From Flavobacterium phycosphaerae (GTDB lineage Bacteria > Bacteroidota > Bacteroidia > Flavobacteriales > Flavobacteriaceae): a stretch of DNA of 64,000 nucleotides. The notes beneath the pieces were generated by a model. It saw only the letters and a program-made list of their open reading frames with translations. It was not told the DNA's origin and did not search any database. The stretch spans positions 650,501 to 714,500 of the forward strand of contig NZ_JAAATZ010000001.1 in the NCBI RefSeq assembly GCF_010119235.1. The letters are read 5' to 3'. The translations under genes were made by a program, and so were the position numbers. Shown piece by piece: positions 19,368 to 27,581 of the stretch. Position 1 is the first letter of the stretch, and the number at the start of each line of letters is the position of its first letter.

Positions 19368-20306
19368 ATGAAAGGACCCTTATTTTACTCAAAAATTCTG
19401 CTCTTCGGCGAATACGGAATCATCAAAGATTCTAAAGGTTTATCCATTCCTTATAACTTTTACAACGGTGCCTTGAAAGTGGATGAAAATCCATCACAAG
19501 AAGCCATAGCCTCCAATGCAAGTTTGAGACGATTTGTAACTTATTTGGAGCAATTGCAAAAAGACCAACCTGAATTGGTAACGTTCAATATTGACTCTTT
19601 AAAAGCAGGTGTAGAGCGCGGGATGTACTTTGATTCGAGTATTCCGCAAGGGTATGGCGTGGGGAGTAGCGGGGCTTTGGTAGCGGCTATTTATGACAAA
19701 TATGCCCATGCTAAAATCACAGTGTTAGAAAATCTAACGCGTGAAAAATTGCTGCAGTTGAAAACTATTTTTTCGCAAATGGAATCTTTTTTCCACGGAA
19801 AAAGTTCCGGTCTTGACCCGTTAAACAGCTATTTGAGTATTCCGATTTTGATCAATTCTAAAGACAATATTGAAGCCACGGGAATTCCGTCACAAAGTGC
19901 TACCGGCAAAGGGGCTGTATTTTTGTTAGACTCGGGCATAGTCGGTGAAACGGCTCCTATGGTTAATATTTTTATGGAAAACTTAAAAGAAGAAGGTTTC
20001 CGTAAAATGCTGAAAAACCAATTCGTAAAATACACCGATGCCTGTGTGGAAAACTTCTTGGGAGGCGATATGAAATCGCTTTTTGAAAATACCAAACAAT
20101 TGTCAAAAGTGGTGTTGAACCATTTCAAACCTATGATTCCTGAAGCTTTTCACGGAGTTTGGCAAAAAGGCATTGACACCAATGATTACTACTTAAAACT
20201 TTGCGGTTCCGGTGGTGGTGGTTACATCTTAGGATTTACGCAAGATTTAGAAAAAGCTAAACAATCCCTGAAAGACTATAAACTGGAAGTCGTTTATCAG
20301 TTTTAA
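19368..20306 (+). CDS. Mevalonate kinase-like GHMP kinase
   Basis: 312 residues. LLFGEYGII at the N-terminus is a variant of the LxGEHxVV motif, and PQGYGVGSSGALVAAI (about residues 90-105) is the glycine-rich GHMP ATP loop. SSGLDPLNSYLSIP and CGSGGGGYILG match the middle and C-terminal GHMP motifs. Spaced five bases from mvaD. In Bacteroidota this position holds mevalonate kinase, and that is the likely reaction; phosphomevalonate kinase is the main alternative. Confidence 0.85.
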   Translation: MKGPLFYSKILLFGEYGIIKDSKGLSIPYNFYNGALKVDENPSQEAIASNASLRRFVTYLEQLQKDQPELVTFNIDSLKAGVERGMYFDSSIPQGYGVGSSGALVAAIYDKYAHAKITVLENLTREKLLQLKTIFSQMESFFHGKSSGLDPLNSYLSIPILINSKDNIEATGIPSQSATGKGAVFLLDSGIVGETAPMVNIFMENLKEEGFRKMLKNQFVKYTDACVENFLGGDMKSLFENTKQLSKVVLNHFKPMIPEAFHGVWQKGIDTNDYYLKLCGSGGGGYILGFTQDLEKAKQSLKDYKLEVVYQF

Positions 20307-20324
20307 TTTACCCCAAAACACACA

Positions 20325-21245
20325 ATGCTTAGCCGAAAAAACAAACTTCTTGTAATGAAAATTATCAGTTTGTTTTCTGTGGTGCGTGGCTACAACATTC
20401 CGGTCATAGCACTGGCACAATACCTTTCGGCTATCTTTATTTTGGCTCCCGAAAACAAACGGGCGTTAAGCATTTTACTTGATTTCAATTTATTTATTAT
20501 CGTTTTAGTCTCCGGTTTGACCATTGCTTCGGGCTATATCATTAATAATTTTTACGACAGTAAAAAGGACTTAATCAACCGTCCTAACAAATCACAGCTC
20601 GACCGACTCGTTAGTCAAAAAACAAAGCTGCAGGTTTATTTTACGGTGAATTTCATTGTAGCCTTGTTGGCTTGCTTTGTTTCTTTTCGTGCCGTTTTGT
20701 TCTTCTCGGTATACATTTTCCTGATTTGGTTCTACTCGCATAAACTTAAAAAAATAGTGGTTATTGGTAACTTGACGGCCTCTTTCTTGGCTGTACTGCC
20801 TTTTTTTGCGATACTATTGTATTATAAAAACCTATATCCGCAAATTTTTGCTCATGCTACTTTTTTGTTTCTGTTGATTTTAATTCGGGAAATGATAAAG
20901 GATTTGGAGAACATTAAAGGCGACATTGCCAACGATTACCAAACGATTCCGGTGCTTTTTGGAGAGGCTTTTTCCAAAAAAATAATTACACTGTTAACGT
21001 TTTGTTCGGTGATTCCTGTTTATTTTTTAATCGAAATTTACGATGTGGGGTATATGGACATCTACTTTTACATTAGTTTAATAATATTGATTTTCTTTCT
21101 GCAAAAGCTTTGGAAATCGAATGCGAAACCCGATTATTTAAGACTTCACAACATGCTGAAATTCCTTGTGGTTTCCGGTGTTTTCAGTATCATGCTGATA
21201 AATCCTGAGGTGCTCATTCACGGAAAAAGGTTGCTGAAATTATAA
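20325..21245 (+). CDS. UbiA family prenyltransferase (GGGP synthase-like)
   Basis: 306 residues, eight to nine hydrophobic segments. The first Asp-rich motif NNFYDSKKDLINRPNK and the second, MIKDLENIKGDIANDYQTIP, are those of UbiA enzymes that bind prenyl diphosphate through Mg. Related Flavobacteriaceae proteins are usually labelled geranylgeranylglycerol-phosphate geranylgeranyltransferase-like; the acceptor in bacteria is not established. A second possible start is ATG 20355 (MKIISLFSVVRGYN), which may be the true one because the first ten residues are very basic. It lies downstream of two mevalonate genes, matching use of isoprenoid diphosphates. Confidence 0.85.
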   Translation: MLSRKNKLLVMKIISLFSVVRGYNIPVIALAQYLSAIFILAPENKRALSILLDFNLFIIVLVSGLTIASGYIINNFYDSKKDLINRPNKSQLDRLVSQKTKLQVYFTVNFIVALLACFVSFRAVLFFSVYIFLIWFYSHKLKKIVVIGNLTASFLAVLPFFAILLYYKNLYPQIFAHATFLFLLILIREMIKDLENIKGDIANDYQTIPVLFGEAFSKKIITLLTFCSVIPVYFLIEIYDVGYMDIYFYISLIILIFFLQKLWKSNAKPDYLRLHNMLKFLVVSGVFSIMLINPEVLIHGKRLLKL

Positions 21246-21251
21246 TTTCTT

Positions 21252-21330
21252 TAGCCCAGATAGGAGTGGCATCCTTTTGCTTTTTTCTTTAAAAAGCAAA
21301 AGATATAACGGATAGCTGGAAATAGCTCCT
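21252..21330 (+). repeat. Dispersed palindromic element, copy 1
   Basis: Starts TAGCCCAGATAGGAG and ends TAGCTCCT. AGGAG near the left end can pair with CTCCT at the right end, and a 12-bp inner stem CTTTTGCTTTTT / AAAAAGCAAAAG (21274-21285 / 21291-21302) forms the centre. The ends match copy 2 at 45432-45484 in reverse orientation. The inner hairpin may also terminate the prenyltransferase transcript. Confidence 0.75.
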
Positions 21331-21350
21331 GAAAAAGTAGCTTAAATGCT

Positions 21351-21358
21351 TATCTTTG
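21351..21358 (+). promoter_or_regulatory. -7 box of pseudouridine synthase promoter
   Basis: TATCTTTG, exact consensus. It overlaps an in-frame ATG at 21346, which therefore cannot be the start; ATG 21376 is. Confidence 0.6.
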
Positions 21359-21375
21359 CACAAATTACAGAATTT

Positions 21376-22275
21376 ATGAATAAGAAGGAAGGCAATAATA
21401 AGAGAGGTGGTTCACGTCCTAACAGTTCGCGACCAAGTTCGAACAAGCCAAAACCTGCCATGGCTAAGAGAGCCCAAGGGCCCAAAAAAGCAAAACCTAG
21501 TACTGAGGGTGCTGCCCCAAAAAAAGCAGCAAAACCGGTCAACAACATCCCAAAACCTTTGAAATCAGACGATATTCGTTTGAATAAATACATCTCAAAC
21601 TCGGGTGTTTGCTCGCGTCGTGATGCCGATATTTACATCCAATCGGGGAATGTGAAAGTGAATAATGTTGTGATTACCGAAATGGGATACAAAGTAAAAC
21701 CGGGCGATGTGGTTAACTTTGATGGTGCCGTTTTGACTCCGGAACGTAAGGAATATATAGTGCTGAACAAACCGAAAAACTTCACTACTTCTAACGAAGA
21801 TGATGCTGATCACCGAAATGTATTGGAATTGGTGCGTAGTGCTACCAGAGCTAATATTCAGCCGGTTGGCCGTATGGACAAAAACACTACCGGTTTATTG
21901 TTGTTTACAAACGATACCGACATGGTGCGTAAATTCAGCTTACCAAATCAGAAATCAACCAAGATATATCAAGTGTCGTTGGATAGAAATTTAAAGTTTG
22001 AAGACTTAGAAAAAATTGCCGGTGGTGTTACACTTGACGGGCACAAATTGTATGTGGATGAAATCTCCTATATTGAAAATGAGCCCAAAACTGAAATTGG
22101 TTTGAAACTAAGAACGCCAAACGTAAAAGTCGTTCGTGCTATTTTTGAAAGTTTCAAATACGATGTGTTGAAAATCGACAGAGTTTCTTTTGCCGGATTG
22201 ACCAAAAAGAATTTACCGCGTGGCAATTGGCGTTTCCTTACCGAACAGGAAATTATCAATTTGAAAAACGTTTAA
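21376..22275 (+). CDS. rRNA large-subunit pseudouridine synthase (RluB/RsuA family)
   Basis: 299 residues from ATG 21376; the upstream in-frame ATG lies inside the promoter box. Residues 1-65 are a basic Lys/Pro/Ala/Gly-rich extension (RGGSRPNSSRPSSNKPKP), absent from the E. coli enzymes. An S4 RNA-binding domain follows (RLNKYISNSGVCSRRDAD), then the catalytic domain with GRMDKNTTGLLLFTND, whose Asp is the pseudouridine synthase nucleophile. Expected to modify 23S rRNA (RluB-like), though RluE/F or RsuA specificity cannot be told apart here. The extension may help RNA or ribosome binding (inference). Confidence 0.92.
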   Translation: MNKKEGNNKRGGSRPNSSRPSSNKPKPAMAKRAQGPKKAKPSTEGAAPKKAAKPVNNIPKPLKSDDIRLNKYISNSGVCSRRDADIYIQSGNVKVNNVVITEMGYKVKPGDVVNFDGAVLTPERKEYIVLNKPKNFTTSNEDDADHRNVLELVRSATRANIQPVGRMDKNTTGLLLFTNDTDMVRKFSLPNQKSTKIYQVSLDRNLKFEDLEKIAGGVTLDGHKLYVDEISYIENEPKTEIGLKLRTPNVKVVRAIFESFKYDVLKIDRVSFAGLTKKNLPRGNWRFLTEQEIINLKNV

Positions 22276-22300
22276 AAAAGTATACTTTTACAAACCTAAA

Positions 22301-22324
22301 AATCCCAATTGTTTGGGATTTTTT
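22301..22324 (+). terminator. Terminator of pseudouridine synthase gene
   Basis: AATCCCAA / TTGGGATT stem (22301-22308 / 22313-22320) with loop TTGT and a TTTT tail. Confidence 0.85.
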
Positions 22325-22335
22325 ATTTAGAACTT

Positions 22336-22698
22336 ATGTCAGCAGAAAAAAATTTATCGATTGCACATCTTTGGTTTGAGGCCTTTAACGATCACAACTT
22401 AGAAAAATTATTGTCGTTATATGATGACGAAGCGGAACATTTCAGTCCGAAACTTAAAATCCGTCATCCCGAAACCAAAGGCTTAGTCACCGGGAAAGAG
22501 GCCTTGCGCACTTGGTGGCAGGATGCTTTTGACCGTTTACCAACCTTGCATTACAAAGTGACTTCGCTAACTTCAAACTCCGACCGTGTTTTTATGGAAT
22601 ACATCCGAACGGTGGCGAATGAAGACGATATGTTAGTGGCTGAAGTCCTTGAAGTTAAAGAAGGCAGAATCATTGCTTCGCGAGTGTATCACGGATAA
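22336..22698 (+). CDS. SnoaL/NTF2-like protein
   Basis: 120 residues from ATG 22336; the longer frame would start inside the preceding terminator. The pattern of an N-terminal helix (AHLWFEAFNDHNLEKLLSLY), ADDA-like EHFSPKL, a helix with LRTWWQDAFDRLP, and beta strands ending in GRIIASRVYHG fits the alpha+beta cone fold of SnoaL-like/NTF2-like proteins. No catalytic role can be assigned; many members bind small hydrophobic ligands. Stands alone between two terminators or gaps. Confidence 0.8.
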   Translation: MSAEKNLSIAHLWFEAFNDHNLEKLLSLYDDEAEHFSPKLKIRHPETKGLVTGKEALRTWWQDAFDRLPTLHYKVTSLTSNSDRVFMEYIRTVANEDDMLVAEVLEVKEGRIIASRVYHG

Positions 22699-22764
22699 TT
22701 TATCATTTCATTAACAAATCCATTACCCAAAAACCAATAGTTTTATCCAACTAAACCATTCTAT

Positions 22765-24528
22765 ATGAAAAACTTATATTCCTTTTCGGCGATGCTTTTT
22801 TTGTCATTGCTATTTGTAAACTGTAAGTCTGAACAAAAAACACAAGACTTTAAAGCCATTACGGATGCCTACTTCAAAGAAAAAAATGAGTTGAATCCGT
22901 TAGAGGCCACTCTAAACGGACAAAGTGACTACAACGACCAACTGGTTTTTGAAATGACTGATTCTTACAGAAGTAAGAAAAAAGCGTTCTATCAAAAATA
23001 CTTAGAAGAATTAAAACAGATAGATACGACCCAACTTTCTGCTGAAGAACAGAATAGTTATGATATTATCAAATGGGAATCGGAAATCGGGATTGATTTT
23101 TTGAACCAAAATTCCAACTTGGTTCCGATAGAGCAGTTTGATGGGACACATTTAGCGATGGGACAATTTGCCAGTGCTGAAAGTGCTCAACCTTTCAAAA
23201 CCGAAAAAGATTATAAAAACTTTTTGAAGAGAATCGATTTATATTCGGTTTGGATTGACTCTGCGATGGTCTATATGAAAAAAGGAATGCAACAAAAAGT
23301 AACTTTACCGAAAGCATTGGCTGAGAAAGTGATTCCGCAATTTGAAACCATCATAACACCAAAAGTAGAAGACAATTTATTTTACTCGAGCTGTAAAAAA
23401 TTCCCGGCCGATTTTACGGAAGCCCAAAAAAGCGATTTAGCCAAACAGTACGCTACCATTATCAATGAAAAATTGACCCCACAGTTTCAGAAACTAATTG
23501 CTTTTATGAAAACGGAATACGTTCCGGCCTGTCGTACGACAAGCGGTATTGGAAGCATAAAAGGCGGAAACGAACTATACAAAGTATATGTAAAACAATG
23601 GACCACTACCGATAAAACTCCGGAAGAAATTCACGAATTAGGATTAAAAGAAGTAGCGCGCATCAAAGCCGAAATGGAAAAAGTAAAAGAACAGACCGGT
23701 TTCAAAGGAACTATTATCGAATTCTTTGATCATGTCAGAAGCAATCCAAAACTAAAACCGTTCAAAAAACCGGAAGAAGTGCTGGCTAATTTTGAAAGAA
23801 TTCATCAAATCATTAAACCTAATGTGGATAAATTTTTCTCCTTACAACCAAAAACACCTTTCCAAATCAAAAGAACGGAAGCGTTTAGAGAAAAAACCGC
23901 CAGTGCAGAATACATGCAAGGTTCAGCCGATGGCACAAGACCGGGCACTTTTTATGTACCTATTCCTGATGTTGCCAATTATAATTATTATGGCGATGAG
24001 GATTTGTTTTTGCACGAAGCCATTCCGGGACATCATTTCCAAATTTCACTCCAACAAGAGAACAAAGATTTACCTGATTTCAGAAAGTTCAATTGGTTTG
24101 GCGCCTATGGTGAAGGTTGGGCTTTGTATACCGAAAGCTTAGGAAAAGAACTGGGATTATATACTGACCCGTACCAATATTTCGGGATGTTGGGCAATGA
24201 AATGCACCGCGCCATTCGTTTAGTTGTTGACACCGGTTTACACTCTAAAGGTTGGACGCGCGAACAAGCCATCAAATATTCTTTGGAAAATGAAGCCGAA
24301 AGTGAGGCCAGCATCATAGCTGAAATCGAGCGTTATATGGCTATTCCCGGACAAGCGTTGTCGTATAAAATCGGGCAAATGAAAATACTGGAATTGCGTC
24401 ATAAAGCACAAGACCAACTCAAAGACAAATTTGACATCAAAGTCTACCACCAAAAAGTGCTGGAATCGGGTGTAATGCCATTAGCCCTTTTAGAAAAGAA
24501 AATCAACAACTGGATTGCCAGTAAATAA
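22765..24528 (+). CDS. DUF885 family lipoprotein, putative metallopeptidase
   Basis: 587 residues. Lipoprotein signal peptide with lipobox LLFVNC at residues 15-20. The DUF885 motif HEAIPGHHFQ (about residues 414-423) has the shape of a zinc site, and EGWALYTESLGKELG about 35 residues later supplies a probable third ligand and catalytic Glu. Length is standard for the family. Related proteins are annotated as secreted peptidases of the M2/M3-like fold. Probably anchored in the outer membrane or periplasmic face and acting on peptides. Followed by a clear terminator. Confidence 0.87.
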   Translation: MKNLYSFSAMLFLSLLFVNCKSEQKTQDFKAITDAYFKEKNELNPLEATLNGQSDYNDQLVFEMTDSYRSKKKAFYQKYLEELKQIDTTQLSAEEQNSYDIIKWESEIGIDFLNQNSNLVPIEQFDGTHLAMGQFASAESAQPFKTEKDYKNFLKRIDLYSVWIDSAMVYMKKGMQQKVTLPKALAEKVIPQFETIITPKVEDNLFYSSCKKFPADFTEAQKSDLAKQYATIINEKLTPQFQKLIAFMKTEYVPACRTTSGIGSIKGGNELYKVYVKQWTTTDKTPEEIHELGLKEVARIKAEMEKVKEQTGFKGTIIEFFDHVRSNPKLKPFKKPEEVLANFERIHQIIKPNVDKFFSLQPKTPFQIKRTEAFREKTASAEYMQGSADGTRPGTFYVPIPDVANYNYYGDEDLFLHEAIPGHHFQISLQQENKDLPDFRKFNWFGAYGEGWALYTESLGKELGLYTDPYQYFGMLGNEMHRAIRLVVDTGLHSKGWTREQAIKYSLENEAESEASIIAEIERYMAIPGQALSYKIGQMKILELRHKAQDQLKDKFDIKVYHQKVLESGVMPLALLEKKINNWIASK

Positions 24529-24540
24529 TTAAAAGAAAAA

Positions 24541-24565
24541 GCCTCTCATAATGGGAGGCTTTTTT
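24541..24565. terminator. Bidirectional terminator
   Basis: GCCTCTC / GGGAGGC stem (one G.T pair) at 24541-24559 flanked by A-run and T-run, between convergent genes. Confidence 0.85.
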
Positions 24566-24566
24566 A

Positions 24567-25331
24567 TTAGTTTGCTATGCTCTTTTCGAGATTGCTAAAG
24601 TCGATTGTTTTTCCATCGACATCAAAAAATTCATAATTGTATTTTAGCTTGCCCTCAACTTCATCAATCTTGAGTAACATTTGGTAAAAGCCCTGGTTCC
24701 ATTCTACAATCAAATGGTATTCATAATCCCCAAGACCAAAACTGGCCGGAAGATTACTGGTGTACAACAATTTTTTCGATTTTAAGTTCAGTGTATTGAT
24801 CTCAAAATTTTCATATTGACCCATTTCTTCATTGTCTACTTTTTTGCCTAAATAATCAAGACCTGCGGCCGCTTTGACCATTTTGCTTTTATCCTTCCCT
24901 TTGTTGTAGACATCTTTTATAGAAAAAATAACATCCTTCAACGCACTCTTACCGGCATTGACTAAAGAAAATCTCAATTGATGATTATACATCAACTTGT
25001 GCACTTTTTTGTCGCCTTCTTCAGTAGTTACACCTTCACTTAAATCATTGTCGACAATTTCTACGATGGGAATGTTTTGTCCTTCTGCTAACGTAAAAGC
25101 ATCGAATTTGTGGCTCTTTAGCTTTTGCTCTGTTTCTTCTACATATTTATCCTTTTCAACAATCTCGGCATTTAGCACTTCAATTTGCTTGATGGCTTCA
25201 TCCAATTGCCTTTGTTTTTCCGCCGTACCAAAACCCGGACTGTTTCTATAAAGCAAATACACTGATAATGCCAATAAAACAAATCCAAAAATTGCAAGTA
25301 ACGCAGTCATCATAAGCTTTTTCCCTTTCAT
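24567..25331 (-). CDS. Membrane-anchored coiled-coil protein of unknown function
   Basis: 254 residues. One N-terminal membrane segment (MMTALLAIFGFVLLALSVYLLY, residues about 7-28), a strongly charged coiled coil (about 38-75, with QLDEAIKQIEVLNAEIVEKD), then a beta-rich soluble domain (about 85-254) with no family I recognise. Topology suggests a soluble domain in the periplasm hanging from the inner membrane. Isolated between a shared terminator and the tRNA-Leu region. I assign no function. Confidence 0.75.
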   Translation of the reverse strand: MKGKKLMMTALLAIFGFVLLALSVYLLYRNSPGFGTAEKQRQLDEAIKQIEVLNAEIVEKDKYVEETEQKLKSHKFDAFTLAEGQNIPIVEIVDNDLSEGVTTEEGDKKVHKLMYNHQLRFSLVNAGKSALKDVIFSIKDVYNKGKDKSKMVKAAAGLDYLGKKVDNEEMGQYENFEINTLNLKSKKLLYTSNLPASFGLGDYEYHLIVEWNQGFYQMLLKIDEVEGKLKYNYEFFDVDGKTIDFSNLEKSIAN

Positions 25332-25452
25332 TAGAATAAAAGATTTTTCCTCAAATAGTATTGATGTTGTAAAAATAACAGCATTTCACGAGGTTGTGAA
25401 GTTTAATAAAAAGAAACTTTAAACATTTTATTAACCAAATTGTTGAAAATGA

Positions 25453-25480
25453 AAAAGCTCCAACTTTCGCTGGAGCTTTT
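25453..25480 (-). terminator. Terminator of tRNA-Leu
   Basis: AAAAGCTCCA / TGGAGCTTTT, a perfect 10-bp stem, three bases beyond the 3' end of the tRNA on the minus strand. The region 25332-25482 otherwise shows no gene. Confidence 0.85.
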
Positions 25481-25482
25481 CG

Positions 25483-25564
25483 TGCGGGTAATAGGACTCG
25501 AACCTACACGCCTTGCGGCACCAGATCCTAAGTCTGGCACGTCTACCAATTTCGCCATACCCGC
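25483..25564 (-). tRNA. tRNA-Leu (anticodon UAG)
   Basis: The minus strand folds as a cloverleaf: acceptor GCGGGTA / TACCCGC with discriminator A, anticodon stem CCAGA / TCTGG around loop CTTAGGA (anticodon TAG), a long variable arm (class II), and T loop TTCGAGT. No CCA encoded. Length 82 nt. Confidence 0.96.
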
Positions 25565-25577
25565 AAAATTGTGAATG

Positions 25578-25585
25578 CAAATATA
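25578..25585 (-). promoter_or_regulatory. -7 box of tRNA-Leu promoter
   Basis: Minus strand TATATTTG, exact consensus, 14 bases from the tRNA 5' end. The same octamer followed by CA precedes tRNA-Asp at 36643-36650. Confidence 0.6.
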
Positions 25586-25642
25586 AATATAATTATGAAT
25601 TATAAATTATGAATTATGAATTTTTTTGAAACTCTTTTTTAG

Positions 25643-25650
25643 TAATTTTG
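25643..25650 (+). promoter_or_regulatory. -7 box of M20 peptidase promoter
   Basis: TAATTTTG, exact consensus; shows that the frame start upstream (25626) is not the real start. The stretch 25588-25630 before it is AT-rich with short imperfect repeats of AATTATGA. Confidence 0.55.
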
Positions 25651-25673
25651 ATTCAACTAATCTTACCAATATA

Positions 25674-27062
25674 ATGGACAATATAAAAAATTACGTTCAA
25701 CAAAATAAGGAACGTTTTATCAATGAATTAATTGAACTATTGAAAATTCCTTCTGTAAGTGCTGACAGTGCTTATGCTCAGGATGTTATTGACACTGCCA
25801 ATGCCGTGAAAGCTTCTTTAGAAAAAGCCGGTTGCGATTTTGTTGAAATTTGTGAAACACCGGGTTACCCAATTGTATATGGCGAAAAAACGATTGACAA
25901 GAACTTACCAACAGTTTTAGTATACGGTCATTATGATGTACAACCACCCGACCCAATGGAATTGTGGACGTCACCTCCGTTTGAACCGGTAATCAAAACC
26001 ACAGAAATCCATCCCGAAGGAGCCATTTTTGCTCGTGGCGCTTGTGACGACAAAGGTCAAATGTACATGCATGTGAAAGCTTTTGAATATATGATTCAAA
26101 ACAATTGCCTGCCTTGTAACGTAAAATTCATGATTGAAGGTGAAGAAGAAGTAGGCTCTAAAAGTTTGGGGTGGTTTGTTGAAAGAAACCAAGAAAAACT
26201 GGCTAACGACGTGATTTTGATTTCTGACACCGGAATGATTTCCAACCAGCAACCTAGTATTACTACCGGGTTACGAGGTTTAAGTTATGTAGAAGTAGAA
26301 GTTACCGGACCTAATCGTGATTTACATTCCGGATTGTATGGAGGAGCTGTGGCTAATCCGATTAATATTTTGACCAAAATGATTGCTTCGCTTCACGATG
26401 AAAACAATCACATTACTATTCCCGGGTTTTATGACAAAGTAGAAGAACTGACTGCTGCCGAAAGAGCCGAAATGGCCAAAGCGCCTTTTTCCTTAGAAAA
26501 TTATAAAAAAGCCTTAGACATTGAAGAAGTTTATGGGGAAACCGGTTATGTAACCAATGAAAGAAACTCGATTCGTCCTACTTTAGACGTAAACGGAATA
26601 TGGGGCGGTTATACCGGCGAAGGGGCTAAAACGGTTATTGCCAGTAAGGCTTATGCTAAAATATCAATGCGTTTAGTTCCGCATCAGGATTGGGAAGAAA
26701 TCACCGAATTTTTTACCAAACATTTTGAAAGCATTGCCCCCAAAGCTGTAAAAGTAAAAGTAACGCCACATCATGGCGGACAAGGCTATGTAACCCCTAT
26801 CGACAGTATCGGGTATCAAGCCGCATCTAAAGCTTATACCGAAACCTTTGGTGTTCCTGCCATTCCGGTGCGTTCCGGAGGAAGTATTCCAATCGTGGCT
26901 TTATTTGAAAAAGAATTGAAATCTAAAACTATCATGATGGGATTCGGGTTGGACAGCGATGCCATTCACTCGCCCAACGAGCATTTCGGGATTTTTAATT
27001 ACTTGAAAGGAATTGAGACAATCCCATTGTTTTACAAGTATTTTGTAGAATTATCAAAATAA
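25674..27062 (+). CDS. M20 family dipeptidase
   Basis: 462 residues from ATG 25674, just after the -7 box. Metal-site motifs of M20A/CPG2-like peptidases are all visible: GHYDVQPPDP (His and bridging-Asp region), ARGACDDKGQ (Asp), EGEEEVGS with the catalytic Glu and a Glu ligand, SDTGM, and a C-terminal IHSPNEHF His. A dimerisation lid domain lies at about 205-330 (DLHSGLYGGAVANP). No signal peptide, so cytoplasmic; a dipeptidase or carnosinase-like role is likely. Ends before a strong hairpin. Confidence 0.93.
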   Translation: MDNIKNYVQQNKERFINELIELLKIPSVSADSAYAQDVIDTANAVKASLEKAGCDFVEICETPGYPIVYGEKTIDKNLPTVLVYGHYDVQPPDPMELWTSPPFEPVIKTTEIHPEGAIFARGACDDKGQMYMHVKAFEYMIQNNCLPCNVKFMIEGEEEVGSKSLGWFVERNQEKLANDVILISDTGMISNQQPSITTGLRGLSYVEVEVTGPNRDLHSGLYGGAVANPINILTKMIASLHDENNHITIPGFYDKVEELTAAERAEMAKAPFSLENYKKALDIEEVYGETGYVTNERNSIRPTLDVNGIWGGYTGEGAKTVIASKAYAKISMRLVPHQDWEEITEFFTKHFESIAPKAVKVKVTPHHGGQGYVTPIDSIGYQAASKAYTETFGVPAIPVRSGGSIPIVALFEKELKSKTIMMGFGLDSDAIHSPNEHFGIFNYLKGIETIPLFYKYFVELSK

Positions 27063-27079
27063 TCAAATAATAAAGTTCA

Positions 27080-27111
27080 AATAAATCCGTTTAGCAATAG
27101 ACGGATTTATT
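27080..27111 (+). terminator. Terminator of M20 peptidase gene
   Basis: AATAAATCCGT / ACGGATTTATT, an 11-bp perfect stem with a 10-nt loop and AT-rich tail. Confidence 0.75.
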
Positions 27112-27123
27112 TATTAAACAGCT

Positions 27124-27549
27124 ATGAATCAACGATTACTCTTCTCACTTTCACTATCGATTCTGTTTTTGCTTTTATTCGGATGTCGAATAAACAGAAC
27201 GGTCAATCATGAGCGTGTTGGAAAATGGGTCTACAAAGACACTGTTAACGGTACTCTTTACACATCAAAAGGAAGGTATAAAAAGAGCACCGAAATTAAA
27301 ACTTGGAACTATTTTGAAAATCACAAGCGGATTAAAAAGGAGAAATATCAAAATGGCATTTGCTACATCACCACCTATAATAAGCAAGGCAAAATCACTG
27401 CTGTAGGTCAATCAAAAATGGTTGATGAAAACAATGAAACCCATTGGTATTATTTTGGCGAATGGAAATTCTTTAATGAAAAACAGGAATTAATTGCTAT
27501 TAAAAAATATGAAAAAGGGGAGCTGATTTCTGAAGTAGCAATAGAATAA
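27124..27549 (+). CDS. Small lipoprotein with MORN-like repeats
   Basis: 141 residues. Signal peptide with lipobox LLFGC at about residue 21. The remainder is a run of short beta-hairpin units of the pattern G-x-W-x-Y (VGKWVYKD, KTWNYFENH, GEWKFFNEK), reminiscent of MORN/YwqK-type proteins. Function unknown. It has its own short gap after a terminator and shares a bidirectional terminator with the next gene. Confidence 0.72.
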   Translation: MNQRLLFSLSLSILFLLLFGCRINRTVNHERVGKWVYKDTVNGTLYTSKGRYKKSTEIKTWNYFENHKRIKKEKYQNGICYITTYNKQGKITAVGQSKMVDENNETHWYYFGEWKFFNEKQELIAIKKYEKGELISEVAIE

Positions 27550-27575
27550 AAAAGGAGACCGATGAGCCTCCTTTT
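27550..27575. terminator. Bidirectional terminator
   Basis: AAAAGGAG / CTCCTTTT around a 10-nt loop, between convergent genes. Confidence 0.75.
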
Positions 27576-27581
27576 ATTTTT

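Noticed and set aside
25588..25630. AATTATGA-type short repeats before the M20 gene
   Set aside because: Low-complexity AT-rich sequence with imperfect copies; common in such genomes and no further structure.
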